64,000 nucleotides of DNA from positions 1-64,000 of the forward strand of contig NZ_WHSB02000017.1 of assembly GCF_010994755.1 (NCBI RefSeq), in the 5' to 3' direction. Within the stretch, counting starts at the first letter, position 1, and each line of letters opens with the position of its first letter. The DNA comes from Shinella lacus. Its GTDB lineage: Bacteria > Pseudomonadota > Alphaproteobacteria > Rhizobiales > Rhizobiaceae. Positions 32,353 to 43,969 of the stretch are shown here, one piece after another. The position numbers and the translations under genes were made by a program. The notes beneath the pieces were generated by a model that was not told the origin of the DNA, searched no databases, and saw only the letters and a program-made list of their open reading frames with translations.

Positions 32353-34032
32353 TTGCAGGTCCTGTCTGAAAGCGTGCCGGCGCGCCGCCGATCCAGCGCC
32401 GCCCGCCACCCGCTGCTCTCAGTCACCGCCGTGCTGGCAGCCATGATCGTGCTGATGCCGGCGATCGCCATCGTCGTCATTGCTGCGACGGGCGGCATGG
32501 AGAGCTGGCCGCATCTCATCAGCAATGTCATTCCGCGCGCGACGCTGCGCACGCTGATCCTGCTTGCCGGCGTCGGCACCATCAGCGGCGTCGTCGGCGT
32601 CGTGACGGCCTGGCTGGTCGCGAGCTGCGAGTTTCCGGGCCGCCGGCTGCTCTCCGGCCTGCTCGTGCTGCCGCTCGCCATCCCCGCCTATCTCGGCGCC
32701 TATGCCTTTGCAGAATTCTTCTCCTTCACCGGCCCGGTGCAGACGGCCTGGCGTGGCCTCTTCGGCTTCCAGACGAGCCGCGACTACTGGTTTCCGGAGG
32801 TGCGCACCACCGGCGGCGCGATGCTGGTGCTGTCCAGCGTGCTCTATCCGTACATCTACCTCTCCGCGCGCTCGATGTTCCTGATGCAGGGCCGCGCGGC
32901 GGCGGATGTCGCACGCACGCTCGGCGCCGGTCCCTTGAAAGTCTTCGCGAAAATCCAGATTCCCATGGCGCGGCCGGCGATCATGGTGGGGCTGACGCTC
33001 GTTGCCATGGAAACGCTGAACGATATCGGCGCGGTGGAATATCTCGGCGTGCAGACGCTGACCTTTTCGATCTTCGACACCTGGCTCAACCGCGGCAGCC
33101 TTGCCGGTGCCGCGCAGATCGCCTGCGTCATGCTGGTCTTCGTCGTCTGCCTGATGCTGGTGGAGCGCGCCGCGCGCCGCCGGCAGCGTTTCGCCAGCCA
33201 GAAGACCACGGCGGCCGTGCACGATTCGGTGCGCCTGAAGCTCGCGGGCTGGAAGAAATGGGCGGCCAGCCTCGCCTGCCTCGCGCCGCCGGTCATCGGT
33301 TTCGCCATTCCGGTCTTCGTGCTCGGCGGCTATGCCGCGCGCCGGCTGGAGCAATTCGTCTCGACGCGGCTGCTCTCCGCACTCTGGAACAGCGTGCTCG
33401 TCTCGGCATCGACGGCGCTCGTCGCGGTGCTGCTCGCCTTCCTGCTGGCCTATGCCGCACGCACCACGCGCTCGCGGCTGAACGCCGCCGCCGGCCGTTT
33501 CGCCTCCTTCGGCTATGGCGTACCGGGCACGGTGCTTGCCATGGGCGTGCTGATCCCGCTCGCCAATTTCGACAATGCGGTCGATGCCTTCCTGCGCGCC
33601 CAATTCGGCATCTCCACCGGCCTGCTGCTCTCCGGCACCGGCTTTGCCATCATCTATGCCTGCACGGTGCGTTTCCTCACCATGGCGGAAGGCACGATCG
33701 ATGCGGGCTTCCACAAGCTCTCGCCGCATCTCGACATGGCGGCGCGCACGCTGGGGCGCACCAGCGGCCAGACGCTGCGGAGCGTGCTGTTGCCGATGAT
33801 GCGGCCGGCGACGCTGACGGCGGCGCTGCTCGTCTTCATCGAGACCATGAAGGAACTGTCGGCGACGATCATGCTGCGCCCGTTCAACTTCAACACGCTG
33901 GCAACGCTGGTCTACGAGGATGCCTCGCGGGCGAAGGTGGAGGACGCCGGCGTGCCGGCCATCATCATCGTCGCGGTCGGGCTCATCCCCGTCTTCCTCG
34001 TCTCGCGCTCGCTCGACCGGCACACGGGGTAA
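32353..34032 (+). CDS. fbpB: FbpB-type fused iron(III) ABC transporter permease
   Basis: A 559-residue protein with about twelve membrane spans and two binding-protein-dependent permease domains (about residues 50-270 and 330-550). Each has an EAA-like coupling loop (AADVARTLGAGPLKVFAKIQIP; MAARTLGRTSGQTLRSVLLP), as in FbpB/SfuB/AfuB permeases. It probably works with FbpA at 12661; neither a binding protein nor an ATPase gene adjoins it. Its start is uncertain: TTG at 32353 has GAGG upstream, and TTG 32329 is possible. Confidence 0.85.
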   Translation: MQVLSESVPARRRSSAARHPLLSVTAVLAAMIVLMPAIAIVVIAATGGMESWPHLISNVIPRATLRTLILLAGVGTISGVVGVVTAWLVASCEFPGRRLLSGLLVLPLAIPAYLGAYAFAEFFSFTGPVQTAWRGLFGFQTSRDYWFPEVRTTGGAMLVLSSVLYPYIYLSARSMFLMQGRAAADVARTLGAGPLKVFAKIQIPMARPAIMVGLTLVAMETLNDIGAVEYLGVQTLTFSIFDTWLNRGSLAGAAQIACVMLVFVVCLMLVERAARRRQRFASQKTTAAVHDSVRLKLAGWKKWAASLACLAPPVIGFAIPVFVLGGYAARRLEQFVSTRLLSALWNSVLVSASTALVAVLLAFLLAYAARTTRSRLNAAAGRFASFGYGVPGTVLAMGVLIPLANFDNAVDAFLRAQFGISTGLLLSGTGFAIIYACTVRFLTMAEGTIDAGFHKLSPHLDMAARTLGRTSGQTLRSVLLPMMRPATLTAALLVFIETMKELSATIMLRPFNFNTLATLVYEDASRAKVEDAGVPAIIIVAVGLIPVFLVSRSLDRHTG

Positions 34033-34038
34033 AAAAGA

Positions 34039-34056
34039 GGGCGGCAAAAGCCGCCC
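34039..34056 (+). terminator. weak terminator hairpin after fbpB
   Basis: GGGCGGC-AAAA-GCCGCCC with little T-tract follows the stop by 7 bases. The rest of the gap to 34281 holds no ORF or motif I can support. Confidence 0.5.
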
Positions 34057-34281
34057 CGATAGTTTGAATGCTGTCCAACGTAAGCGTGGGTGAACGGCCT
34101 CATGCCATCGGGGTCGGGTGCGACCGGAACGCCCATCATCGGGCGCGCTCAAGTTGGCACGACATTGCCCCAATGCGGTTTAACAAATCCTTACCTGGCC
34201 GGTTCCGGCACAAAGGTTTCGTTCACAACTTCGCGAGTTTGGTTAATACGGCCGGTTCGAAATCGCGGGCGCCGCTCACCT

Positions 34282-36231
<1,950 letters not shown>

Positions 36232-36416
36232 CACGCTGTCCTCCACTCAAGGGCCATTCTACAACATGTTGCACCGCAGTATAATGCCGCGAATGCCGGT
36301 TCGCGCCGTTGCCGAACGCAATTCCGCCGTGCCGCCATTTGATTTCTTGGCCCCAAGCGCCTATCCCCGTTCGCTTGAAGAGATGTGACCGCTGCCGGTA
36401 GAGGACCCGCCCCCGA

Positions 36417-38252
36417 ATGACGCTTTCCCGTTTCATGCAATCGCGGCTTCTGGTGCGGGGATTCCTGGTCGTTCTGGCACTGTTCGTCGCCGGGCGCGTC
36501 GGCTTTCCCTTCCTCATCCAGACGGACACGGTCGGGCGGGAAATCGAGGAGACGTTGGAAGCCTGGACCGGCGCCGACGTCGAGATCGGCCGCGCGGCGG
36601 AATTCTCCTTCTGGCCCTATCCGCGCGTGACGCTCGGCAATGTGCGGGTCGTCACGGGCGGCAAGCAGGAACTCGCGCATGTCGAGGAAATATGGGCAAG
36701 CTTCGACCTTGTCGGCGCCGTGCGCGGCAAGCCTGTCTTCAGCGATTTCGATCTCGTGCGGCCGACGGTCCGTGTCGGCTGGGACGCCGAGGGCGTGTTC
36801 AACTGGCGCCACAGCGGCTGGCTGATCCAGGCGATCGACGCCACCGCCTCCGCTCCCGAAGGCCAGGCGATACCGGAACTGCCGGAGGAGCGCATCGGCA
36901 CGATCAACGTCGTCGACGGCATCGTCGAGGTGGCGCAGGACGACGGGACCACGCCCTATCGCATCTCGGATATCAACGGCAATATCGACTGGCCGGCGCT
37001 TCGGCGTCCGCTGGATCTGACGCTCTCCGGCGTCGTCAATGGCGAGATGACGCGCTGGACCTTCGATTGCGACCAGCCGCTGGCGCTGCTGGCCGGGCAC
37101 AATGCCAATATGCGCACCAACCTTTCCGCCGATCCGACCACGGTGAACTTCGAGGGCGTCGCCAATCTCTCGACCAATGCCTTCGTGGCCGGCAACATGA
37201 TGTTGTCGACGCCCTCGCTCGGCCATCTGCTCGCCTGGCAGGGCAAGGACATCCCCTCGGTCGGCAATCTCGGCCATGTCAATGTCGAGGCGAAGGTGAC
37301 GACGGCCGGCTATTCGGCCAAGCTCGAAAACGTCAAGATGACGCTCGACAATGCGCAGGCGACCGGCGTGCTCGACGTCGACATGCCGCCGGACGGCGTG
37401 CCGCAGGTCGGCGGCACGCTTGCCTTCGACCGCATCGACCTGCGCGCCTTCCTTTCCGCCTTTTCGCCCGGCGCCGAGCAGAATGCCGCGAGCATCGACA
37501 CGGCCTTCCTGCACCAGTTCGGCATGGACCTCCGGCTTTCCGCCAAGACGGCGGATTTCACGCCGTTCTCGCTTCAGGAGCTTGCAGCCGGCGTGCGTGT
37601 CGAGAATGGCCGCGCCTCCTTCGATGTCGGCGACAGCGGCTTCATGGACGGGCGCATGACGGGCCGCATCGCGCTCACCGAACAGGGTTTTCGTGGCGGC
37701 GGGCGGTTCCAGATGTCGCTGAGCAACGTGGATATCGGCGCCATCGTCAACACTCTGGCGCTGCCGGGGCCGCTGCCTTCCGGGCGTGGCTCGGCCGATT
37801 TCGAGCTTTCGACCGACCGGCCGCTCTGGGCGACGACGGCGTCCGACATGTCCGGCCATTTCCGCTTGAACATGGGCTCGGGCACGCTCACCCATTTCAA
37901 CCGGCAGGCCTTCGAGGAGCGTGCGGCGAAAAACGCCTTCTTCAATTTTTCCGAAGCAGCCGACGGCTCGTTCGATTTCGTGCGGGCCGACGTGGAGGCG
38001 AAGCTCGACCGCGGTCTTGCGGAACTGACCAAGGCGGAGATCGAGGGCAACGAGAAACTTCTGACGCTCTCCGGCATGATCCCCTATCGCAGCGGCAGCG
38101 TGGCGCTGGCCGGCGCGCTGTCCGACCGCCCGCAGGCGGACGCCTCGGCGGTCGTCAATCCGGCGATCAGCTTCTTCGTCGGCGGCTCCTGGCCGGAGCC
38201 GGTAATCTCGCCGCTTTCGATCCTGACGGGGCAACAGCCCCGCCAGGAATAG
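36417..38252 (+). CDS. AsmA family protein
   Basis: A 611-residue protein with one N-terminal membrane span (about residues 12-32) followed by the AsmA domain (GADVEIGRAAEFSFWPYPRVTLGNVRV) and the C-terminal AsmA_2-like region (GSADFELSTDRPLWATTASDMSGHFRLNMGSGTLTHF). AsmA-like proteins are inner-membrane-anchored periplasmic proteins linked to lipid transport to the outer membrane. It is a single gene, convergent with potI (4-base gap). The exact role is unknown. Confidence 0.88.
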   Translation: MTLSRFMQSRLLVRGFLVVLALFVAGRVGFPFLIQTDTVGREIEETLEAWTGADVEIGRAAEFSFWPYPRVTLGNVRVVTGGKQELAHVEEIWASFDLVGAVRGKPVFSDFDLVRPTVRVGWDAEGVFNWRHSGWLIQAIDATASAPEGQAIPELPEERIGTINVVDGIVEVAQDDGTTPYRISDINGNIDWPALRRPLDLTLSGVVNGEMTRWTFDCDQPLALLAGHNANMRTNLSADPTTVNFEGVANLSTNAFVAGNMMLSTPSLGHLLAWQGKDIPSVGNLGHVNVEAKVTTAGYSAKLENVKMTLDNAQATGVLDVDMPPDGVPQVGGTLAFDRIDLRAFLSAFSPGAEQNAASIDTAFLHQFGMDLRLSAKTADFTPFSLQELAAGVRVENGRASFDVGDSGFMDGRMTGRIALTEQGFRGGGRFQMSLSNVDIGAIVNTLALPGPLPSGRGSADFELSTDRPLWATTASDMSGHFRLNMGSGTLTHFNRQAFEERAAKNAFFNFSEAADGSFDFVRADVEAKLDRGLAELTKAEIEGNEKLLTLSGMIPYRSGSVALAGALSDRPQADASAVVNPAISFFVGGSWPEPVISPLSILTGQQPRQE

Positions 38253-38255
38253 GGT

Positions 38256-39074
38256 TCAGCGGCCGGCGAAGGCCGCCTGTTCGTCGCGCTGGCGCTGCAC
38301 CTCGCGCCGCTTCGTCATGATGGACGCAATAACGACCCCAATGGCGACGAGGCCGATGAGCAGGGTGCAGGCCGCGTTGATTTCCGGCGTCACGCCGAGG
38401 CGCACCTGGCTGTAGATCTTCATCGGCAGCGTCGTCGCACCCGGGCCGGAAGTGAAGCTCGAGATGACGAGATCGTCGAGCGACAGGGTCAGCGCCAGCA
38501 TCCAGCCCGACAGCACCGCCGGCAGGATGACCGGCAGCGTCACCTCAAGGAAGGTGCGGACCGGCGTGGCGCCGAGATCGAGCGCCGCCTCCTCGATGGA
38601 GCGATCGAAGGAGAGCAGCCGCGACTGCACCACGACCGTCACGAAGCACATCGAGAAGGTAATGTGCGCCAGCGTCACGGTGACGAAGCCGCGGTCGAAG
38701 CCGATGGCGACGAAGAGCAAGAGCAGCGACAGGCCGGTGATGACTTCCGGCATGACGAGCGGTGCATAGACCATGCCGGAAAACAGCAACCTTCCGCGGA
38801 AGCGGGTGTAGCGTGTCAGCGCCAGCGCCGCCATGGTGCCGAGGATGGTGGCGATCGTCGCCGACAGCAGCGCCACGCGGATCGTCACCCAGGCCGCATC
38901 CATGAGGCCCTGGTTGTTGAAGAGCGCGACGTACCATTTCGTCGAGAAGCCGGCCCAGACCGTCACGAGCTTCGACTCGTTGAAGGAGAAGACCACCAGC
39001 AGCACGATCGGCAGGTAGAGGAAGGCGAAGCCGAGGACGACGGAGACGATGTTGAAACGGGACCAGTTGCTCAT
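38256..39074 (-). CDS. potI: polyamine ABC transporter permease PotI
   Basis: A 272-residue permease of the PotC/PotI type with six spans and EAA motif EEAALDLGATPVRTFLEVTLP. It begins WSRFNIVSVVLGFAFLYLPI after the initial Met-Ser-Asn. It is last of the potF-G-H-I operon, 3 bases after potH. With PotH it forms the channel for putrescine or spermidine. Confidence 0.92.
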   Translation of the reverse strand: MSNWSRFNIVSVVLGFAFLYLPIVLLVVFSFNESKLVTVWAGFSTKWYVALFNNQGLMDAAWVTIRVALLSATIATILGTMAALALTRYTRFRGRLLFSGMVYAPLVMPEVITGLSLLLLFVAIGFDRGFVTVTLAHITFSMCFVTVVVQSRLLSFDRSIEEAALDLGATPVRTFLEVTLPVILPAVLSGWMLALTLSLDDLVISSFTSGPGATTLPMKIYSQVRLGVTPEINAACTLLIGLVAIGVVIASIMTKRREVQRQRDEQAAFAGR

Positions 39075-39077
39075 GGC

Positions 39078-39989
39078 CTATCTCCCTTGCTCTTCGGCCT
39101 TGGCCTGCGCATTCTGGAAGAACACGATGGGCACGACCAGGATGAGGAGCAGGATGGTGGCGACGGCGGCGGAGACCGGCCAGTCGCGGTTTGCGTTGAA
39201 CTCGTTCCACAAGGTCTTGCCGATCATCAGCGTCTGCGACCCGCCGAGCAAATCCGGGATGACGAATTCGCCGACGGCCGGAATAAAGACGAGCATGCAG
39301 CCCGCGACCACGCCCGGAAGGGAGAGCGGGAACGTGATCTTCCAGAAGGCGGAAATGGGCGGGCAACCGAGATCCTTTGCCGCCTCGATCAGCGAATTGT
39401 CCATCTTCTCCAGCGCGGAATAGAGCGGCAGGATCATGAAGGGCAGATAGGAATAGACGATGCCGATATAGATCGCCCAGTTGGTGCCGATGATGATCAG
39501 CGGCTGGTCGATGACGCCGATGCTGAGCAGGAACTGGTTGAGCAGCCCTTCCGGCTTGAGGATGGCGATCCAAGCATAGACGCGGATCAGGAAGCTCGTC
39601 CAGAACGGCAGGATGACGAGCATCAGCAGCGTCGGGCGCAGCGTGCGCGGCGCCTGCGCCATGCCATAGGCGATTGGGTAGCCGATCAGGAGCGTGATGA
39701 ACGTCGAGACACCGGCGATCCAGATGCTCGACAGGTAGGCGTTCAGATAAAGCGCATCCTCGGTCAGCCAGATGTAGTTCGCGAAACTGAACTGCCCCAC
39801 CTTGCCGAAGAAGCCGGAGAGGCCATCCGCCAGCGCGAAGACCGGCTCATAGGGCGGCTGGGCGATCGCGGTGGTGGAGAGCGAGATGCGGAAGACGATG
39901 AAGAAGGGAACGAGGAAGAAGAACAGCAGCCACGCATAGGGAAGAATAATGACAAGGCGGCTGAAGATGGCGGAGCCGAGCTTGTTCAT
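39078..39989 (-). CDS. potH: polyamine ABC transporter permease PotH
   Basis: A 303-residue permease of the PotB/PotH type with six spans, an EAA loop (EAAKDLGCPPISAFWKITFP) and a long first periplasmic loop. The gap to potG is 3 bases and to potI 3 bases, a tight operon. Confidence 0.92.
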   Translation of the reverse strand: MNKLGSAIFSRLVIILPYAWLLFFFLVPFFIVFRISLSTTAIAQPPYEPVFALADGLSGFFGKVGQFSFANYIWLTEDALYLNAYLSSIWIAGVSTFITLLIGYPIAYGMAQAPRTLRPTLLMLVILPFWTSFLIRVYAWIAILKPEGLLNQFLLSIGVIDQPLIIIGTNWAIYIGIVYSYLPFMILPLYSALEKMDNSLIEAAKDLGCPPISAFWKITFPLSLPGVVAGCMLVFIPAVGEFVIPDLLGGSQTLMIGKTLWNEFNANRDWPVSAAVATILLLILVVPIVFFQNAQAKAEEQGR

Positions 39990-39992
39990 CGG

Positions 39993-41135
39993 TCAATCCT
40001 TCAAGACGACGCCGGCGGTTTCGCCGAAGGAGACCCAGACCTTCTCGTCATAGGAAATCGGGTCCTCCACCTCGCGCAGCGCGTTCAGCATGGAGGCCTT
40101 GACCACCTTGCCGCTGTCGAGCTTGACGTAGAAAACCGTCATGTCGCCGAGATAGCCGATGTCCCAGATTTCGCCCGGCGCCGCGTTGACGGAGGCATCG
40201 GCGGGAGCGGCCCGCGTGACCTTCATCTTTTCCGGCCGGATGGCGAAGCCGGCAGCACTGCCCGGCGTGGGGCCGTTGGCGGTCGCGGTGCGGATGGTGA
40301 AACCCTCGTTGACGGCAAGCTCGATCTTGCCGTTGCCATTGGCCGAAACCTTGCCATCGAGGATGTTGACGTCGCCGATGAAGTCGGCGACGAAGCGCGA
40401 ATTCGGCGCCTCGTAGATTTCCGCCGGTGTGGCCACCTGGATGACCTTCCCGTGGCTCATCACCGCGATGCGGTCGGCCATGGTCATGGCCTCTTCCTGG
40501 TCGTGCGTGACGACCACGAAGGTGAGGCCGAGTTCCTGCTGCAGGTCCATCAGTTCGAATTGCGTTTCCTCGCGCAGCTTCTTGTCGAGCGCGCCGAGCG
40601 GCTCGTCCAGCAGCAGCACCTTCGGACGCTTGGCGAGCGAGCGGGCGAGCGCCACGCGCTGGCGCTGGCCGCCGGAAAGCTGGTGCGGCTTGCGCTTGGC
40701 GAACTGTTCGAGCTTGACGAGCTTCAGCATCTGCGAGACGCGCTCGGCAATCTCGTTCTTCGGCATGCCGTCCTGGCGCAGCCCGAAACCGATATTGCTC
40801 TCCACCGTCATGTGCGGGAAGAGCGCGTAGGACTGGAACATCATGTTGACCGGCCGCTTGTAGGGCGGAATGCCGGCAATATCCTGGCCGTCGAGGATGA
40901 TTTCGCCGGAGGTCGGCCGCTCGAAACCGGCGAGCATGCGCAGCAGCGTGGACTTGCCGCAGCCGGACGCGCCGAGCAGCGCGAAGAACTCGCGGTGATA
41001 GATATTCAGGGTGAGATCATCGACGGCGGTGAAATCGCCGAACCTCTTCGTGACATTGCGGAACGTGATGAATGGTTTTGCGTCCGGATCCGTCCACGGC
41101 GCGAAGGAACGACGGATATTGCCGAGAGATTTCAT
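39993..41135 (-). CDS. potG: polyamine ABC transporter ATP-binding protein PotG
   Basis: A 380-residue ATPase with Walker A GASGCGKST, signature LSGGQRQRVALARSLA, Walker B LLLDEPLGALD and a C-terminal TOBE domain (about 295-375). It begins with a short leader (MKSLGNIRRSFAPWTD) typical of PotG. ATG 41135 is chosen since the longer frame reads back through the intercistronic hairpin. Confidence 0.92.
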   Translation of the reverse strand: MKSLGNIRRSFAPWTDPDAKPFITFRNVTKRFGDFTAVDDLTLNIYHREFFALLGASGCGKSTLLRMLAGFERPTSGEIILDGQDIAGIPPYKRPVNMMFQSYALFPHMTVESNIGFGLRQDGMPKNEIAERVSQMLKLVKLEQFAKRKPHQLSGGQRQRVALARSLAKRPKVLLLDEPLGALDKKLREETQFELMDLQQELGLTFVVVTHDQEEAMTMADRIAVMSHGKVIQVATPAEIYEAPNSRFVADFIGDVNILDGKVSANGNGKIELAVNEGFTIRTATANGPTPGSAAGFAIRPEKMKVTRAAPADASVNAAPGEIWDIGYLGDMTVFYVKLDSGKVVKASMLNALREVEDPISYDEKVWVSFGETAGVVLKD

Positions 41136-41175
41136 TACCTGTCCCCATCTCTTTTTTCTGGCAGTCAAAATGAAA

Positions 41176-41200
41176 TTGCCCGGAAGAGACTTCCGGGCAA
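41176..41200 (-). terminator. intercistronic stem-loop between potF and potG
   Basis: TTGCCCGGAA / TTCCGGGCAA form a 10-bp stem with a 5-nt loop, followed on the minus strand by TTTCATTTTG. Like the one after dppA, it probably gives excess binding protein through partial termination or mRNA protection. Confidence 0.65.
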
Positions 41201-41215
41201 TTCGTCCTGTGCCGG

Positions 41216-42310
41216 TTATTGGCCGGTCACGATTTTGGTCCACGCCCGTGTGAACAGGCGCTGCGTTTTTGCGTCCAGCGTCGTGTTGGTGAAGAGCTTG
41301 GCCAGCGTCGCCTCATCCGGATAGATCGTCGTGTCCTTGATGATCTCTTCCGGCATGATGGCCTGGGCCGCCTTGTTGCCGTTGGCGTAGTGGATGTAGG
41401 TCGAGGCCTTGGCGATGACTTCCGGGCGCATGATGTAGTCGAGGAAGGCGTGCGCCTCTTCGACATGCGGTGCGTCGGCGGGGATCGCCATCTGGTCGAA
41501 CCACATCTGCGTGCCTTCCTTCGGGATCGTGTAGCCGATCTCGACGCCGTTGCCGGCCTCTTCCGCGCGGTCGCGGCCCTGGAAGATATCGCCCGACCAG
41601 CCGACCGCGATGCAGATATCGCCGTTCGCCAGGCCGTTGATGAATTCGGAGGAGTGGAACTTGCGCACGAAGGGGCGGATCTTCTGGAGCGCTTCCTCGG
41701 CCTTGGCAAGATCGGCCGGGTCATGGCTATCCGGGTTCAGGCCGAGATAGGCGAGCGTCACCGGGATGATGTCGGTCGGTGAATCGAGCAGGTTGATGCC
41801 GCAGTCCTTGAGCTTTTCGGCATTTGCCGGGTCGAAGATCGCCGTCCAGCTGTCGATCGTGTCCGTGCCGAGGGCTTCCTTGATCTTGGCCTTGTTATAG
41901 CCGATGCCGATCGTGCCCCACATGTAGTTGATCGAATATTCGTTGCCCGGATCGAAGGGCTGCATGCGGGTGGCGACCATGTCCCACATATTCTTCAGGT
42001 TCGGCAGCTTCGACTTGTCGAGCTTCTGGTAGACGCCGGCCGAAATCTGGCGTTGCAGGAAGGTGTTGGTCGGCACCACCACGTCGTAGCCCGTGCCGCC
42101 GGCAAGCAGCTTCGTCTCAAGGATCTCGTTCGAATCATAAACGTCGTAGACGACCTTGATGCCGGTTTCCTTGGTGAAATCGTCGATGATCGATGAGTCG
42201 ATATAGTCCGACCAGTTATAGACATTAACGACTTTTTCCTGCGCCAGCGCACCACCTGCACCAAACAGGGCGACCGTGGCAGCCGTCGCCAAAAGAGTAC
42301 GTCTTATCAT
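41216..42310 (-). CDS. potF: periplasmic putrescine/polyamine-binding protein PotF
   Basis: A 364-residue family-1 binding protein with a signal peptide of about 23 residues (ending ALAQ-E). It has the PotF/PotD motif VNVYNWSDYID at the mature start, polyamine-site residues in GYDVVVPTN, and INYMWGTIGIGYN. It is first of the potFGHI operon. The ATG at 42310 gives the signal peptide; the longer frame has an implausible leader. It likely supplies the puuAB pathway at 53.4-56.3 kb. Confidence 0.93.
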   Translation of the reverse strand: MIRRTLLATAATVALFGAGGALAQEKVVNVYNWSDYIDSSIIDDFTKETGIKVVYDVYDSNEILETKLLAGGTGYDVVVPTNTFLQRQISAGVYQKLDKSKLPNLKNMWDMVATRMQPFDPGNEYSINYMWGTIGIGYNKAKIKEALGTDTIDSWTAIFDPANAEKLKDCGINLLDSPTDIIPVTLAYLGLNPDSHDPADLAKAEEALQKIRPFVRKFHSSEFINGLANGDICIAVGWSGDIFQGRDRAEEAGNGVEIGYTIPKEGTQMWFDQMAIPADAPHVEEAHAFLDYIMRPEVIAKASTYIHYANGNKAAQAIMPEEIIKDTTIYPDEATLAKLFTNTTLDAKTQRLFTRAWTKIVTGQ

Positions 42311-42494
42311 TGATTTATCTCCCAGTTTTTTTCCGTGCCTATGAGTTGCTATGAAAGAACAGTCACCGATTATGGATGTTTTTCGAGAGGCGACAAGCTG
42401 CATTCTACGCATAGACAGGGCGATTTTTGATATCACATTGTTCCCATTCCTATCATATTTGAAGCCCTATCCGCGGCGGAAATCAAGCGAAAAT

Positions 42495-43910
42495 TCACTG
42501 GAAGTCGAAAAGGCTCAATCCCGCAACCATTTCGTCAAGCCCGAGGGGGCGCGTGACGGGCGGTTCGGCGCGCGCAAGACAGCCCTGCCGCTCGCACAAC
42601 CGACAGGCCGTGCCGACCGCAACCGTGCCGTCCCTGCGCACCGCTTCGGCATAGACCGTCTCTTCCGCATGCGCCGCATCGCAGCCGATGAGCAGTGCCG
42701 TGCGGCGCACGCGCTCCGCAAAGGCGCCCTGCGGGCCTTCGAGCGTTCGCGAGACCGTCAGGAAGGCGGCGCCGTCCGGCATCTCGACGCGATCGACGAG
42801 GATCTGCCCCGGCTGGGAGAAGGCAGAATGCACGCCGAGCTTGGGACAGCCGCCGCCGAAGCGCGCCTGCGGAAAGCCTGACGCGCCCGCCCGGCGGAAG
42901 CGGTGGCCGGCATTGTCGATCTCCAGCATGAAGAAAGGCACGCCCGGCTTGCCCGGCCTTTGCAGCATGGTGAGCCGGTTGGCCGCCTGCTCGTAGGAGA
43001 CGCCGAAGCGCGAGCGCAGGATATCGACATCGTAGCGCGCGCGCTGCGCCGTCGCGTGAAAGGCCTCGTAGGGCATCATCAGCGCATGCGCCGCGTAGCG
43101 CGCCAGTTCGAAGCGGGCGATGCGCTTGGCCTCGGCATTCGACAGGGCGAGTTGGTCGAGTTCGGCAAAAATCTCGTCCTGAAGCGCCAATTGCACCGTC
43201 TCCATGGCGATCTCGCGCATCTGGTCGAAGGGCGACAGGCGCTCCGACAGGAAGAGGCGCATGGAATGCCGGTCGAAGCGGCGCCGCAGGTTCGGCATGG
43301 TGTGCACAGGCAGCAGGCGCACGACGACGCCGTGCTCCTTGCGCAGCCACCCCTTCAGCGCCGCTACCAGATCGTCGCCGGGCGCAAGCGCCGCATGAAA
43401 CCGCTCCGCCGCCTCGTCGATCGCGCCAAAATAGTTCGGGCGGTTCTCCAGCTTGTCACGCACCTCGTCCATCGGCAGCAGCGCGCCGGAGAGTGTGGTC
43501 GCATGGCCTTCGCGGGCGAGCAGGTCGGCGAGATCGGTGAGGCGGGCGGCCTGTTCGCGATAGGCGCGGTAGAGTTTCAGGATACCGCTCGCCACGTTCG
43601 GCGCGGCATCGGCAATCTCGACCAGTTCATGGTCGCCCGGCAATTCGCCGGCGAGCAGCGGATCGGCGAAGACCTCGCGCAGCTGGCGCGCATTGCCGGC
43701 GCTTTCGCCCTGAAGCTCGTCGAGGTCCACCTTATAGACGGAGGCGAGGCGCAGCAGGAGCTGCACCGTCAAAGGGCGCTGGTTGCGCTCGATGAGGTTG
43801 AGGTAGGAGGGCGAGATCGACAGGCCCTCGGCCATCGCGGTCTGGGTGAGGCCCAGCGTGTTGCGGATGCGCCGGACTTTCGGGCCGGCAAAGATCTTGT
43901 TCTCCGCCAT
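42495..43910 (-). CDS. RamB/ScfR-like XRE-family transcriptional regulator of C2 metabolism
   Basis: A 471-residue protein. An N-terminal XRE HTH (about residues 8-65, VRRIRNTLGLTQTAMAEGLSISPSYLNLIERNQRPLT) precedes an ImmA/IrrE-like segment (about 160-320, with MPYEAFHATA), then a DUF2083-type C-terminal domain with several cysteines (CRLCERQGC). This is the layout of RamB, which controls acetate and glyoxylate genes in actinobacteria. Here it diverges from aceA, a strong hint that it regulates isocitrate lyase. No substrate evidence is visible. Confidence 0.82.
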   Translation of the reverse strand: MAENKIFAGPKVRRIRNTLGLTQTAMAEGLSISPSYLNLIERNQRPLTVQLLLRLASVYKVDLDELQGESAGNARQLREVFADPLLAGELPGDHELVEIADAAPNVASGILKLYRAYREQAARLTDLADLLAREGHATTLSGALLPMDEVRDKLENRPNYFGAIDEAAERFHAALAPGDDLVAALKGWLRKEHGVVVRLLPVHTMPNLRRRFDRHSMRLFLSERLSPFDQMREIAMETVQLALQDEIFAELDQLALSNAEAKRIARFELARYAAHALMMPYEAFHATAQRARYDVDILRSRFGVSYEQAANRLTMLQRPGKPGVPFFMLEIDNAGHRFRRAGASGFPQARFGGGCPKLGVHSAFSQPGQILVDRVEMPDGAAFLTVSRTLEGPQGAFAERVRRTALLIGCDAAHAEETVYAEAVRRDGTVAVGTACRLCERQGCLARAEPPVTRPLGLDEMVAGLSLFDFQ

Positions 43911-43947
43911 ATGTCACATCCTTTACACGGTTGGGCGCCGTTGGAAA

Positions 43948-43969
43948 TTTACAATCTTTACTTTTTTAC
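43948..43969. promoter_or_regulatory. TTTAC direct repeats, putative RamB-like operator between ramB and aceA
   Basis: TTTAC recurs at 43948, 43957 and 43965 (9- and 8-base steps), again at 43922, and inverted at 44056-44060. TGTCACAT also occurs twice (43912-43919 and 44064-44071), near each gene start. The pattern suggests regulator binding in the shared promoter, but the motif is not an established consensus for this family in rhizobia. Confidence 0.4.

Noticed and set aside
34182..34206. GGAAC-N16-TGTT on the minus strand
   Set aside because: It has one mismatch to the EcfG consensus, but it points into the convergent end of fbpB with no gene behind it.
38664..41324. 886-residue frame antisense to potI-potH-potG
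   Set aside because: It is composed of Asp/Glu/Arg/Gln-rich runs that mirror membrane and ATPase genes; it has no recognisable motif or ribosome-binding site.
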